From an uncultured Bradyrhizobium sp. (GTDB lineage: Bacteria > Pseudomonadota > Alphaproteobacteria > Rhizobiales > Xanthobacteraceae), in the NCBI RefSeq assembly GCF_936943645.1, contig NZ_CAKZJO010000110.1, forward strand, positions 1 through 38,357: a stretch of DNA of 38,357 nt, read 5' to 3'. The position numbers and the translations under genes are program-made. The notes beneath the pieces were generated by a model, which was given only the letters and a program-made list of their open reading frames with translations, ran no database searches and was not told the DNA's origin. Position 1 is the first letter of the stretch; each line of letters begins with the position of its first letter. Below, one piece after another: positions 7,071 through 15,165 of this stretch.

Positions 7071-8015
7071 GTGAGCAAGATGACCCCGCAGGAAATGGCC
7101 CAGAAGATCGGTTCGGGCCTCCTGTCCTTTCCCGTCACGCCGTTCAAGGCAGACTTTTCCTTCGACGAGGCGACCTATCGCGCCAACATGGACTGGCTGT
7201 GCGGCTATGATGTTGCCGGCCTGTTCGCCGCCGGCGGCACCGGCGAGTTCTTCTCGCTGACGCCATCAGAGGTTCCTGAGGTCGTCAGGGTCGCCGTCGA
7301 CGAAACCAAGGGCCGCGTGCCCGTGCTCGCCGGCACCGGCTACGGCACCGCCATCGCCCGCGACATCGCGATCGGCGCGGAAAAGGCCGGCGCCGACGGC
7401 CTGTTGCTGCTGCCGCCCTATCTCACCCATTCCGAACAGGAAGGCCTTGCCGCCCATGTCGAGGCGGTGTGCGCCGCCGTGAAGATCGGCGTCATCGTCT
7501 ACAACCGCGACAACGCCATCCTGCAGCCCGACACCCTGGCGCGCCTTGCCGAGCGCTGCCCGAACCTCGTCGGCTACAAGGACGGCATCGGCGACATCGA
7601 GCTGATGACGCGCGTCTACACCAAGCTCGGCGACCGCCTCACCTATGTCGGCGGCCTGCCGACTGCCGAGACCTTCGCGCTGCCCTATCTCGACATGGGC
7701 GTGACGACCTATTCCTCCGCCGTGTTCAACTTCGTTCCGGAATTCGCCACCAATTTCTACGCGGCCGTGCGCAAGCGCGACCACGCCACGATCCAGGCCG
7801 GGCTGAAGGATTTCATCCTGCCGCTGATCGCGATCCGCAACCGCAAGAAGGGTTACGCGGTCTCGATCATCAAGGCCGGCATGAAGGTGATCGGCCGCGA
7901 TTCCGGCCCGGTGCGCCCGCCGCTGACCGACCTCTCCGAGCAGGAGATCGCCGAATTGGCCGCGCTGGTGAAGAAGCTGCCCGCCGCACGTTCGTCACAA
8001 CAGGCTGCAGAATAA
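7071..8015 (+). CDS. kdgD: 5-dehydro-4-deoxyglucarate dehydratase (KdgD)
   Basis: A 314-residue class I aldolase-fold enzyme of the DapA/NAL family. It dehydrates and decarboxylates 5-dehydro-4-deoxy-D-glucarate to alpha-ketoglutarate semialdehyde, CO2 and water. Visible features: the GGTGEFFSLT loop (55-64), Tyr144 in VIVYNRDN, and the Schiff-base Lys170 in LVGYKDGIGD. The FF after GTGE and the SFPVTPF start are typical of KdgD rather than DapA. I chose GTG at 7071, nine bases after AAGGGA, which gives the family's normal length; ATG at 7080 is an alternative. An upstream in-frame start at 6966 would add 35 residues not typical of the family. gudD follows after 26 bp, so the genes form an operon. 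Confidence 0.9.
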   Translation: MSKMTPQEMAQKIGSGLLSFPVTPFKADFSFDEATYRANMDWLCGYDVAGLFAAGGTGEFFSLTPSEVPEVVRVAVDETKGRVPVLAGTGYGTAIARDIAIGAEKAGADGLLLLPPYLTHSEQEGLAAHVEAVCAAVKIGVIVYNRDNAILQPDTLARLAERCPNLVGYKDGIGDIELMTRVYTKLGDRLTYVGGLPTAETFALPYLDMGVTTYSSAVFNFVPEFATNFYAAVRKRDHATIQAGLKDFILPLIAIRNRKKGYAVSIIKAGMKVIGRDSGPVRPPLTDLSEQEIAELAALVKKLPAARSSQQAAE

Positions 8016-8041
8016 GGACGGAAAACAGGGAGGAGCGTGTA

Positions 8042-9385
8042 ATGGCCCAGACGGACATTTCCGGCGCACCGGTCGTGACAGCGATGCAGGTGATCCCGGT
8101 CGCGGGCCGCGACAGCATGCTCCTCAACCTCAGCGGCGCACACGCGCCGTTCTTCACCCGCAACATCGTCATCCTCACCGACAATGCCGGCCACACCGGC
8201 GTCGGCGAGGTGCCGGGCGGGCAGAAGATCTGGCAGACGCTGCAGGATGCCCGCGACCTTGTCATCGGCAAGACCGTTGGCGCGATGAACAACATTCTGG
8301 CCGACGTCCGCACCGCGTTCGCCGACCGTGACGCCGGCGGACGCGGCAAGCAGACCTTCGACCTGCGCGTGATGATCCACGCGGTCACCGCGATCGAATC
8401 CGCCCTGCTCGATCTGCTCGGCCAGCATCTCAACCTGCCCGTCGCCGCCCTGCTCGGCGAAGGCCAGCAACGCAATAGCGTCGAGACGCTCGGTTATCTC
8501 TTCTTCGTCGGGGATATCCGCAAGTCGAAGCTGAGCTATGTCCAGGGCGAGACCGGCAAGGCGGAATGGTTCAACCTCCGCCATCAGGAGGCGATGACGC
8601 CGGAGACCGTGGTGCGCCTCGCCGAAGCCACCCACGACCATTACGGCTTCGCCGATTTCAAGCTGAAAGGTGGCGTGCTGCGCGGCGAGCAGGAGATCGA
8701 GGCCGTTACCGCCATCGCAAAGCGTTTTCCGAACGCACGCGTGACGCTCGACCCCAACGGCGCCTGGTCGCTCGACGAGGCGATCAGCCTCTGCAAAGGC
8801 ATGCACGGCATCCTCGCCTATGCCGAGGACCCCTGCGGCGCCGAGGCCGGCTTCTCCGGCCGCGAGATCATGGCCGAGTTCCGCCGCGCCACGGGCCTGC
8901 CGACCGCAACCAACATGATCGCGACCGATTGGCGGCAGCTCTCCCACGCGCTGCGCCTGGGCGCGGTGGACATTCCGCTGGCCGACCCCCATTTCTGGAC
9001 CATGCAGGGCTCGGTGCGCGTGGCCCAGACCTGCCGCGACAACGGCCTGACCTGGGGCTCGCACTCCAACAACCACTTTGACATTTCGCTGGCCATGTTC
9101 ACCCATGTCGGCGCCGCCGCGCCCGGCAAGGTCACGGCGATCGACACCCATTGGATCTGGCAGGACGGCCAGGCCCTGACCCGGGAGCCGCTCCAGATCA
9201 AGGGCGGCAAGATCGCGGTGCCGGACCGGCCCGGCCTGGGCATCGAAATCGACAGGGCCGCTATCGACGCGGCGCATGACCTCTACAAGCAGCATGGACT
9301 TGGCGCCCGCGATGACGCTATTGCCATGCAGGACCTGATCCCAGGCTGGACCTTCGACGACAAGCGTCCCTGCCTCGTGCGTTAA
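8042..9385 (+). CDS. gudD: D-glucarate dehydratase (GudD)
   Basis: A 447-residue enolase-superfamily enzyme that dehydrates D-glucarate (and L-idarate) to 5-dehydro-4-deoxy-D-glucarate, using Mg2+. As I recall the E. coli GudD residues, every active-site position is present with a constant shift of two: Lys207 and Lys209 in FKLKGG, metal ligands Asp237 (DPNGAW), Glu268 and Asn291 (ATNMIATD), and the Asp315-His341 dyad (SHSNNHFD). Length and N-terminal capping domain are normal. A GGGAGG precedes the ATG by about nine bases. It sits between kdgD and the semialdehyde dehydrogenase, which take its product to alpha-ketoglutarate. High confidence in function. Confidence 0.94.
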   Translation: MAQTDISGAPVVTAMQVIPVAGRDSMLLNLSGAHAPFFTRNIVILTDNAGHTGVGEVPGGQKIWQTLQDARDLVIGKTVGAMNNILADVRTAFADRDAGGRGKQTFDLRVMIHAVTAIESALLDLLGQHLNLPVAALLGEGQQRNSVETLGYLFFVGDIRKSKLSYVQGETGKAEWFNLRHQEAMTPETVVRLAEATHDHYGFADFKLKGGVLRGEQEIEAVTAIAKRFPNARVTLDPNGAWSLDEAISLCKGMHGILAYAEDPCGAEAGFSGREIMAEFRRATGLPTATNMIATDWRQLSHALRLGAVDIPLADPHFWTMQGSVRVAQTCRDNGLTWGSHSNNHFDISLAMFTHVGAAAPGKVTAIDTHWIWQDGQALTREPLQIKGGKIAVPDRPGLGIEIDRAAIDAAHDLYKQHGLGARDDAIAMQDLIPGWTFDDKRPCLVR

Positions 9386-9407
9386 AAACATTCCCTGGAG
9401 GAACGAG

Positions 9408-10856
9408 ATGACTGCGATCCTGAAGAATTTCATCGGCGGCGAGTGGGTCGACGGCTCCGGCGTCACCAGGAACATCAACCCCTCCAACACCAACGACCTC
9501 GTCGGCGAGTACGCCAAGGCCGACAAGGCGCAGACCGAGAAGGCGATCGCCGCGGCCAAGGCCGCCTTCCCCGCCTGGTCGCAATCGACGCCGCAGGCGC
9601 GCTTCGACGCGCTCAACAAGATCTCGCTCGAAATCCTCGCCCGCAAGGAAGAGCTCGGCCGCCTGCTCGCACGCGAGGAAGGCAAGACGCTGCCGGAAGG
9701 TATCGGCGAGGTCGCCCGCGCCGGCCAGATCTTTGCGTTCTTCGCCGGTGAAGCCCTGCGCCTGATCGGCGAGAAGGGCGCCTCGGTGCGCCCCGGCCTC
9801 GACGTCGAGCTGACCCGCGAGCCGGTCGGCGTCGTCGGCATGATCACGCCCTGGAATTTCCCGATCGCGATCCCCGCCTGGAAGATCGCGCCCGCGCTCT
9901 GCTACGGCAACACCGTGGTGTTCAAGCCGGCCGAGCTGGTGCCGGGCTCGGGTCACGCGCTGGCCGAGATCATCACCCGCTCCGGCATTCCCGCCGGCGT
10001 CTTCAACCTCGTGGTCGGCTCCGGCTCGGTGGTCGGCCAGACGCTCCTTGAGAGCCCCGACGTCGCCGCGATCTCCTTCACCGGCTCGGTGCAGACGGGG
10101 CGCAAGATCGCGCAGGCTTGCGTGCTGTCGAATCCCATGAAGAAATTCCAGCTTGAGATGGGCGGCAAGAATCCGCTGGTCGTGCTCGACGACGCCGACC
10201 TCAAGACCGCCGTCGAAGTCGCCGTCAACGGCGCCTATTTCTCGACCGGCCAGCGCTGCACCGCCTCCTCCCGCCTGATCGTCACCGAGGGCATCCACGA
10301 CCGCTTCGTCGCGGCAGTGGCCGAGCGGCTGGCGGGCCTGTCGGTGGACGACGCGCTCAAGGCCGGCGTGCATATCGGCCCGGTGGTCGACCAGAGCCAG
10401 CTCGACCAGGACCTGCGCTACATCAAGATCGGCCAGGACGAAGGCGCCAAGCTCGCCTTCGGCGGCGAGCTGCTGAAGCGCGAGAACCCCGGTCACTACC
10501 TCGCGCCGGCGCTGTTCACCGAAGCCAACAACAACATGCGCATCGCGCGCGAAGAAATTTTTGGCCCGGTCGCCGCCGTCATCCGCGCCAAGAACTACGA
10601 GGAGGCGCTGGCGATCTCCAACGACACCGAGTTCGGCCTTGCGTCCGGCATCTGCACCACCAGCCTCAAATACGCCTCGCACTACAAGCGCAACAGCGAG
10701 TCCGGCATGGTGATGGTCAATCTGCCGACCGCCGGCGTCGACTATCACGTGCCGTTCGGCGGCCGGAAGGGCTCGAGCTACGGCGCCCGCGAGCAGGGCT
10801 CCTACGCGCGCGAGTTCTATACGACGGTGAAGACGGCCTATACGTTCCCGGGCTGA
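9408..10856 (+). CDS. NAD(P)+-dependent alpha-ketoglutarate semialdehyde dehydrogenase (ALDH superfamily)
   Basis: A 482-residue aldehyde dehydrogenase with catalytic Cys284 in FSTGQRCTASSR, general base Glu250 in LEMGGKNP, oxyanion Asn150 in ITPWNFP, and the cofactor loop SFTGSVQTGRKIA (223-235). The C-terminal MVNLPTAGVDYHVPFGGRKGSSYG is characteristic of alpha-ketoglutarate semialdehyde dehydrogenases. It oxidises the KdgD product to alpha-ketoglutarate, delivering carbon to the TCA cycle. A GGAGG lies seven bases before the ATG and only 22 bp separate it from gudD. A long palindromic repeat follows before garD. The superfamily call is certain; the substrate is inferred from the neighbours and subgroup motifs. 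Confidence 0.88.
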   Translation: MTAILKNFIGGEWVDGSGVTRNINPSNTNDLVGEYAKADKAQTEKAIAAAKAAFPAWSQSTPQARFDALNKISLEILARKEELGRLLAREEGKTLPEGIGEVARAGQIFAFFAGEALRLIGEKGASVRPGLDVELTREPVGVVGMITPWNFPIAIPAWKIAPALCYGNTVVFKPAELVPGSGHALAEIITRSGIPAGVFNLVVGSGSVVGQTLLESPDVAAISFTGSVQTGRKIAQACVLSNPMKKFQLEMGGKNPLVVLDDADLKTAVEVAVNGAYFSTGQRCTASSRLIVTEGIHDRFVAAVAERLAGLSVDDALKAGVHIGPVVDQSQLDQDLRYIKIGQDEGAKLAFGGELLKRENPGHYLAPALFTEANNNMRIAREEIFGPVAAVIRAKNYEEALAISNDTEFGLASGICTTSLKYASHYKRNSESGMVMVNLPTAGVDYHVPFGGRKGSSYGAREQGSYAREFYTTVKTAYTFPG

Positions 10857-10862
10857 GACACC

Positions 10863-10948
10863 GTAGGGCGGGTTAGCGTCAGCGTAACCCGCCTTGTTTC
10901 CGAGCATTGGGAAGGGCGGCGGGTTACGCCTTCGGCTAACCTGCCCTA
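10863..10948. repeat. Palindromic intergenic repeat, family C, inside the aldarate operon
   Basis: GTAGGGCGGGTTAGC (10863-10877) pairs with GCTAACCTGCCCTAC (10934-10948), one mismatch. Inner parts CAGCGTAACCCGCC and GGCGGGTTACGCC can also pair, so a long hairpin is possible. It fills most of the 109 bp between the dehydrogenase and garD and ends 17 bp before the garD start. It may reduce or stabilise the transcript at this point. Confidence 0.8.
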
Positions 10949-10965
10949 CAAATCCGGAGCCCGTG

Positions 10966-12507
10966 ATGGACCAGGACGTCGCAGCGAAAGAGCAGCCCCG
11001 CTACATCAAGCTCAACGAGCGCGACAATGTCGCGATCGTGGTCAATGATTTCGGGCTTCCCGCCGGCTCTCGCTTCGCTGGCGGACTGACGCTGCGCGCC
11101 TTCGTGCCGCAGGGGCACAAGACGGCGCTGGTCGACATCGCGCAAGACGCGCCGATCATTCGCTATGGCGAGATCATCGGCTATGCGCTCTCGCCGATCC
11201 TCGCCGGCGAATGGGTGGACGAGGCCCGCATCCGCATGCCCGAGGCCCCCGACCTCGACAAGCTGGAAATTTCCACCGCCGTTCCCGCGCCGCTGCCGCC
11301 GCTCGAGGGTTTCACTTTCGAGGGCTATCGCAATCCGGATGGCTCGGTCGGCACGAAGAACATTCTGGGCATCTCCTCCTCCGTGCAATGCGTCAAGGGC
11401 ACGATGGAATATGCGGTCAAGCGCATCCGCGCCGAGCTGTTGCCGAAGTACCCCAATGTCGACGACGTGGTGCCGCTGACGCATGCCTATGGCTGCGGCG
11501 TCGCCATCAATGCGCCCGACGCCGTAGTGCCGATCCGCACGCTGCAGAACATCGCGCAGAACCCGAATTTCGGCGGCGAGATTTTGGTCGTCGGTCTCGG
11601 CTGCGAGAAGCTCGCACCGGAGCGGCTGGTGCCGGAGGGCGTCAGCGATGCCATCGTGCGCATGCAGGACGAAGCCTTCGACGGGTTCGGCGCCATCGTG
11701 GACGCGATCATGACCCAGGCCGAGGCGCGGCTGAAGGTGCTCAACACCCGCAAGCGCGAGACCTGCCCCGCCGCCGATCTCGTCATCGGCCTGCAATGCG
11801 GCGGCAGCGATGCCTTCTCCGGCGTCACCGCGAATCCTGCCGTCGGCTTTGCCGCGGACCTGCTGGTGCGCGCCGGCGCCACCGTGATGTTCTCCGAAGT
11901 CACGGAAGTGCGCGACGCCATCCAGCTGCTGACCCGCCGCGCGATCAACGAGGATGTCGGCCGCGCGCTGGTGCGCGAGATGGCCTGGTACGATTCTTAT
12001 CTGGCCCGGGGCGGCGCGGACCGCAGCGCCAACACCACGCCCGGCAACAAGAAGGGCGGCCTTGCCAACATCGTCGAGAAGTCGCTGGGCTCGATCGTGA
12101 AGTCGGGCTCGAGCGCGATCACCGGCGTGCTCTCGCCCGGCGAGAAGGCGACGCAGAAGGGCATGCTGTTCGCGGCAACGCCGGCGTCCGACTTCATCTG
12201 CGGTACGCTGCAGCTCGCCTCCGGCATGACGCTGCAGGTGTTCACCACCGGCCGCGGCACGCCTTACGGCCTTGCCGCCGCGCCCGTGATCAAGGTCGCG
12301 ACGCGCAGCGAGCTGGCGCGGCGCTGGAAGGACCTGATCGATTTCGATTCGGGCAGCATCGCCACCGGCGAGAAGACCATCGAGGAATGCGGCTGGGACC
12401 TGTTCCGCCTGATCCTCGACGTCGCCTCCGGCCGCACCAAGCCGTGGTCGGACCGCTGGGGCATCCACAACGATCTCACGCTGTTCAATCCTGCGCCCGT
12501 GACCTGA
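10966..12507 (+). CDS. garD: Galactarate dehydratase (GarD, UxaA family)
   Basis: A 513-residue UxaA-family hydro-lyase, close to the roughly 520 residues of GarD. An N-terminal SAF-like domain (residues 1-90, YIKLNERDNVAIVVNDFGLPAG) is followed by the catalytic domain. That domain has GYRNPDGSVGTKNILGI, THAYGCGVAINAPDA, VGLGCEK, LQCGGSDAFSGVTANPAVG and the C-terminal FTTGRGTPYGLAAAPVIKV, all typical of galactarate dehydratase. It converts galactarate to 5-dehydro-4-deoxy-D-glucarate, the intermediate that GudD makes from glucarate, so it feeds the same downstream enzymes. ATG at 10966 follows GGAG by seven bases; GTG at 10963 overlaps it. The altronate dehydratase UxaA is the alternative, but the context and length favour GarD. 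Confidence 0.88.
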   Translation: MDQDVAAKEQPRYIKLNERDNVAIVVNDFGLPAGSRFAGGLTLRAFVPQGHKTALVDIAQDAPIIRYGEIIGYALSPILAGEWVDEARIRMPEAPDLDKLEISTAVPAPLPPLEGFTFEGYRNPDGSVGTKNILGISSSVQCVKGTMEYAVKRIRAELLPKYPNVDDVVPLTHAYGCGVAINAPDAVVPIRTLQNIAQNPNFGGEILVVGLGCEKLAPERLVPEGVSDAIVRMQDEAFDGFGAIVDAIMTQAEARLKVLNTRKRETCPAADLVIGLQCGGSDAFSGVTANPAVGFAADLLVRAGATVMFSEVTEVRDAIQLLTRRAINEDVGRALVREMAWYDSYLARGGADRSANTTPGNKKGGLANIVEKSLGSIVKSGSSAITGVLSPGEKATQKGMLFAATPASDFICGTLQLASGMTLQVFTTGRGTPYGLAAAPVIKVATRSELARRWKDLIDFDSGSIATGEKTIEECGWDLFRLILDVASGRTKPWSDRWGIHNDLTLFNPAPVT

Positions 12508-12510
12508 GGC

Positions 12511-13260
12511 CTACTGGCCGTCGATCAGGTGCATGTCGCCCAGCGTGACCGGAAGGCTGCGCGTGATGAGGTCCGCGACCGCAGCGCGCAACCGCTCGCT
12601 CGACGCTGCCCCCCCAAGCGTCTCGTCGACCGGCCCGCTCGGGCCGGCAATCCGCACGGTCCCGGTGTTGTCGAGCGGCGCCGCCGCACGCTTCTCGATC
12701 ACGTCGAACGCTTTGCCGTCGATGATCCGGACTTCGTACAGCGCATGGATCAGGCCGTAATCCGCCAGCAGCGTCCGGTATTCGGCGAGCCCGACGCCCT
12801 CGACGTTGCGGCCGTTGCCGAGCTTCGATCTTGCCCGGGTGATGACGACATAGGCATCAAGCCCTTGAGGCGTTACATCGCTGCGAACCAGCTCCTTGAA
12901 CGGATCGCTGCGCAGAAGATTGACGGGCGCAACCGCCGAATCCCTGACGGCGGCGAACGCGCCGCGCCTGTAGCTCACCGGCTGCACGCGAAAGCGCCCA
13001 CTCAGGAGCCTCGTCGCCTGCTGGACGATCAACTCGTCCAGTCCCCAGGCGCTGATCGACAGGCTTTGCGCGGTGTTGCCGAGCCCGGTCAGGCCGGCTT
13101 GCGTCAGGCTCATCTCCTCGCCGATGGCCGAGACGATGCCAAGGGTCTTGATCGCCTGGAGTTTCGTCGTGCGCGTCTCGAACGCGGCGGCAGCACCGAG
13201 GACGGCGGACGCGATCGCAAGGCCCACCCCTAGAAGAGCAATACGGCGCATGGCGATCAT
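12511..13260 (-). CDS. Exported protein of unknown function, translationally coupled to mipA
   Basis: A 249-residue protein with a signal peptide or N-terminal anchor (MRRIALLGVGLAIASAVLGAAAAF, in the form starting at 13251). No known domain is recognised. The mature part is mixed alpha/beta with no clustered cysteines, and contains GLDAYVVITRARSKLGNGRNVEGVG and a C-terminal LRAAVADLITRSLPVTLGDMHL. The preferred start at 13260 overlaps the mipA stop in ATGA, implying translational coupling; the second Met at 13251 gives a more standard signal peptide. The gene order mipA then this gene, divergent from a two-component system, suggests an envelope role. A 548-residue ORF covering both genes in this frame is an artefact. 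Confidence 0.7.
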   Translation of the reverse strand: MIAMRRIALLGVGLAIASAVLGAAAAFETRTTKLQAIKTLGIVSAIGEEMSLTQAGLTGLGNTAQSLSISAWGLDELIVQQATRLLSGRFRVQPVSYRRGAFAAVRDSAVAPVNLLRSDPFKELVRSDVTPQGLDAYVVITRARSKLGNGRNVEGVGLAEYRTLLADYGLIHALYEVRIIDGKAFDVIEKRAAAPLDNTGTVRIAGPSGPVDETLGGAASSERLRAAVADLITRSLPVTLGDMHLIDGQ

Positions 13261-14144
13261 CGAATCCTGAAGTCGAACGAATAGGACGCACCGATGCCGA
13301 CGGTGGTCTGGTTCGACGATCCCCGCAGCTTCACCAGCGGGCTGTCCGCGGCATCGCCGAGCAGCTTCTCGTATTCGACATAGGCGTGGACCTCCCATTG
13401 CGGATTGATGCGATAGGAGACCTGGCTGCCGAAGCCGACCGAATGCGCGCCGCCTTTGGCATCGTACGCCGGCAACCCCGACGCCAGCGCCTGCGCGGCG
13501 TCGACGCCGAAATAGGGCGCCGTCGCCTTGGTGCTCTTCCAGGTAAAGCGCGGGCCGGCCGAGATCGTGAGCCTCTGGATCAGCGGCACGATGACGTCGG
13601 CGGAGACGTCGGCGACCGTGCCGGTATGCCCACCCACGCCCTGGCGCAATTCGCTGCGCAGGCGCAGCCAGTCGACGGGATAATATTCGACGAAGCCGCC
13701 GAGCTCGTAGGCCGCCTTGACGTCGCCGAGGCCGGTCAGCTCGGCATATTTGTCGGCCTTGCGCGAGGCGACGTATTTGAACGCCGGGCCCACGCGGAAA
13801 TTGCCGACGTCGAGCAGCGCGATGCTGGCGCTGTCGCGCGGCCCGCGAAACTGGTCGATCGATCCGGCACGGCGAATGGAGAAGATCGGGATCGGCATCA
13901 GCTTGCCGTTCTTCGACCCGACAAAGTCGGGCATGTACTGGCCGCCGATTCCGACCATGACCGTCCAGTTGCCGGACGGCGACGGCAGCATCGGCAGCTC
14001 GAATGGCGGTGCCGGCAGCGTGAACGCGGTCTGCGCCGATGCGGATTGCGCGGTCGCCATGATTGTACCGAGTGCGGCAAGACAGGCGGTCGTCCGCCGC
14101 GCATGCGCCGTGAGGCGGAGAGCGGCTTCGTCGAGATGCTTCAT
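13257..14144 (-). CDS. MipA/OmpV family outer-membrane protein
   Basis: A 295-residue protein: signal peptide around residues 17-38 (RTTACLAALGTIMATAQSASAQ), then a beta-barrel-like region. It has the MipA/OmpV pattern near the start (WTVMVGIGGQYMPDFVGSKNGKLMPIPIFSIRRAG), GPRFTWKSTKATAPYFGV, and a terminal beta-strand GIGASYSFDFRIR suited to the BAM signal. MipA/OmpV proteins are 12-stranded outer-membrane barrels; MipA was described as a scaffold for murein hydrolase interaction, while others behave as porins induced by antibiotics or osmolarity. The start at 14144 gives a sensible signal peptide; the upstream ATG at 14288 does not. It is divergent from an OmpR-type regulator, a frequent arrangement for this family. 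Confidence 0.8.
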   Translation of the reverse strand: MKHLDEAALRLTAHARRTTACLAALGTIMATAQSASAQTAFTLPAPPFELPMLPSPSGNWTVMVGIGGQYMPDFVGSKNGKLMPIPIFSIRRAGSIDQFRGPRDSASIALLDVGNFRVGPAFKYVASRKADKYAELTGLGDVKAAYELGGFVEYYPVDWLRLRSELRQGVGGHTGTVADVSADVIVPLIQRLTISAGPRFTWKSTKATAPYFGVDAAQALASGLPAYDAKGGAHSVGFGSQVSYRINPQWEVHAYVEYEKLLGDAADSPLVKLRGSSNQTTVGIGASYSFDFRIR

Positions 14145-14212
14145 TACGGGGCCCCATCGGCCTTGCTGGCCGAACAGACTGGTGTGGTCAGGAGCCCAGC
14201 ATGTGGCCCGGC

Positions 14213-14234
14213 AAAATTGCCCCAAGATTGCAAC
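14213..14234. promoter_or_regulatory. Candidate OmpR-family operator 1 (11-bp direct repeat)
   Basis: AAAATTGCCCC directly followed by AAGATTGCAAC, two 11-base units sharing AARATTGC. OmpR/PhoB-type regulators bind tandem direct repeats with a 10-11 bp period. It lies about 70 bp upstream of the mipA start and is similar to the pair at 14284-14305. Confidence 0.45.
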
Positions 14235-14283
14235 GGGCCAGCGCGCCTGCAACATTCCGCGCCTCAAAGGCGGCCGCCGGATC

Positions 14284-14305
14284 AACATTGCCCGAACATT
14301 GCCCC
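14284..14305. promoter_or_regulatory. Candidate OmpR-family operator 2 (11-bp direct repeat)
   Basis: AACATTGCCCG directly followed by AACATTGCCCC, ten of eleven bases identical with an exact 11-bp period. It starts 71 bp from the related pair at 14213. Both lie between mipA and the divergent response-regulator gene, the expected place for a site controlling both. Confidence 0.55.
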
Positions 14306-14318
14306 AGCGTGCGCGCGT

Positions 14319-14332
14319 GCCGAAATTTCGGC
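14319..14332. promoter_or_regulatory. 14-bp perfect palindrome in the mipA/response-regulator gap
   Basis: GCCGAAATTTCGGC is a perfect palindrome 153 bp before the response-regulator start. It is too short for an intrinsic terminator and has no T tract. It may be an operator for an additional dimeric regulator. The rest of the 340 bp gap (14145-14484) shows only the two direct-repeat pairs and a CAGGAG before the GTG at 14485. Confidence 0.3.
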
Positions 14333-14484
14333 CGGCGGCGCCCCGCAGAGCCCGTGTCCCTGCCTTTTATTCGCCAAGCTCGCTGCCTTAAAGGGAACTT
14401 CGCGCACGAACCGAAACGCCGGACTTCGGCCAGGAAGCGTCAAGCCGGGCTTCGTTTGCCCCTCAGGAGTCAAGGACGACCCGC

Positions 14485-15165
14485 GTGCGCTCGCTCGTGA
14501 TCGAAGACGAACCGCAGATCGGCGCCTATGTCAGCCGACTGCTCGGACAATTGCACGGCGTCGTCGACGTCGTCCGTTCGATTGCCGAGGCCCGCCAGGC
14601 GCTGAACAATTTCAAATATGATCTTGCGATCGTCGACCGGATGCTGCCTGACGGCGATGCGCTCCAGGTGGTCACGACGCTGAGCCGGTCACCGGAGCGA
14701 CCCGCGATCATCATGCTGACGTCCAAGGACACCAAGGAGGACGTCGTCGACGGCCTCAATGGCGGCGCCGACGACTATCTCGGCAAGCCGTTCGAGCCAC
14801 AGGAGCTGATCGCGCGCGTGCGCGCGGTGCTGCGGCGGCCCCGGCTGCTCGCCCCGTCCGTGCTGTCGCTCGGCAATGTCGAGCTGCATCTCGGCAGCAA
14901 CGAAGTTCTGGTCGCCGACAGGAAGATCCTGCTGCGCCGGCGCGAGGCACTGATCCTCGCCGCACTGCTGATGCGCCGCGACCGCGTCATCACCCGCGCC
15001 GCCCTGATCGAGGAAATCTACGGTTTCGACGACGAGATCGAGTCCAACACGCTCGAAGCCCAGGTCTCGCGCCTGAGAAAGAAGCTGGCCGCATTCGGCG
15101 GCGATGTCGAGATCCGCAGCATGCGGGGCATCGGCTACATCCTGCGGCTGGCGACACCGCGATGA
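14485..15165 (+). CDS. OmpR/PhoB-family response regulator
   Basis: A 226-residue protein. The receiver domain (1-115) has the acidic pocket around Glu7-Asp8-Glu9, phospho-acceptor Asp51 in DLAIVDRMLPDGDAL, Thr/Ser in MLTSKDT and Lys near 101 in DDYLGKPFEPQEL. The winged helix DNA-binding domain (about 130-225) has LLRRREALILAALLMRR, NTLEAQVSRLRKKL and IRSMRGIGYIL. It binds DNA when phosphorylated by the kinase encoded immediately downstream, whose ATG overlaps this gene's TGA in ATGA. The start is GTG at 14485 with CAGGAG about 15 bases and AAGGA about 8 bases upstream. The divergent mipA operon is the likely target. Confidence 0.92.
   Translation: MRSLVIEDEPQIGAYVSRLLGQLHGVVDVVRSIAEARQALNNFKYDLAIVDRMLPDGDALQVVTTLSRSPERPAIIMLTSKDTKEDVVDGLNGGADDYLGKPFEPQELIARVRAVLRRPRLLAPSVLSLGNVELHLGSNEVLVADRKILLRRREALILAALLMRRDRVITRAALIEEIYGFDDEIESNTLEAQVSRLRKKLAAFGGDVEIRSMRGIGYILRLATPR

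Noticed and set aside
12511..14157. A single 548-residue minus-strand gene covering the mipA region
   Set aside because: The first 300 residues are Arg-rich out-of-frame translation of mipA. Only the part from 13260 onward reads as a real protein with a signal peptide.
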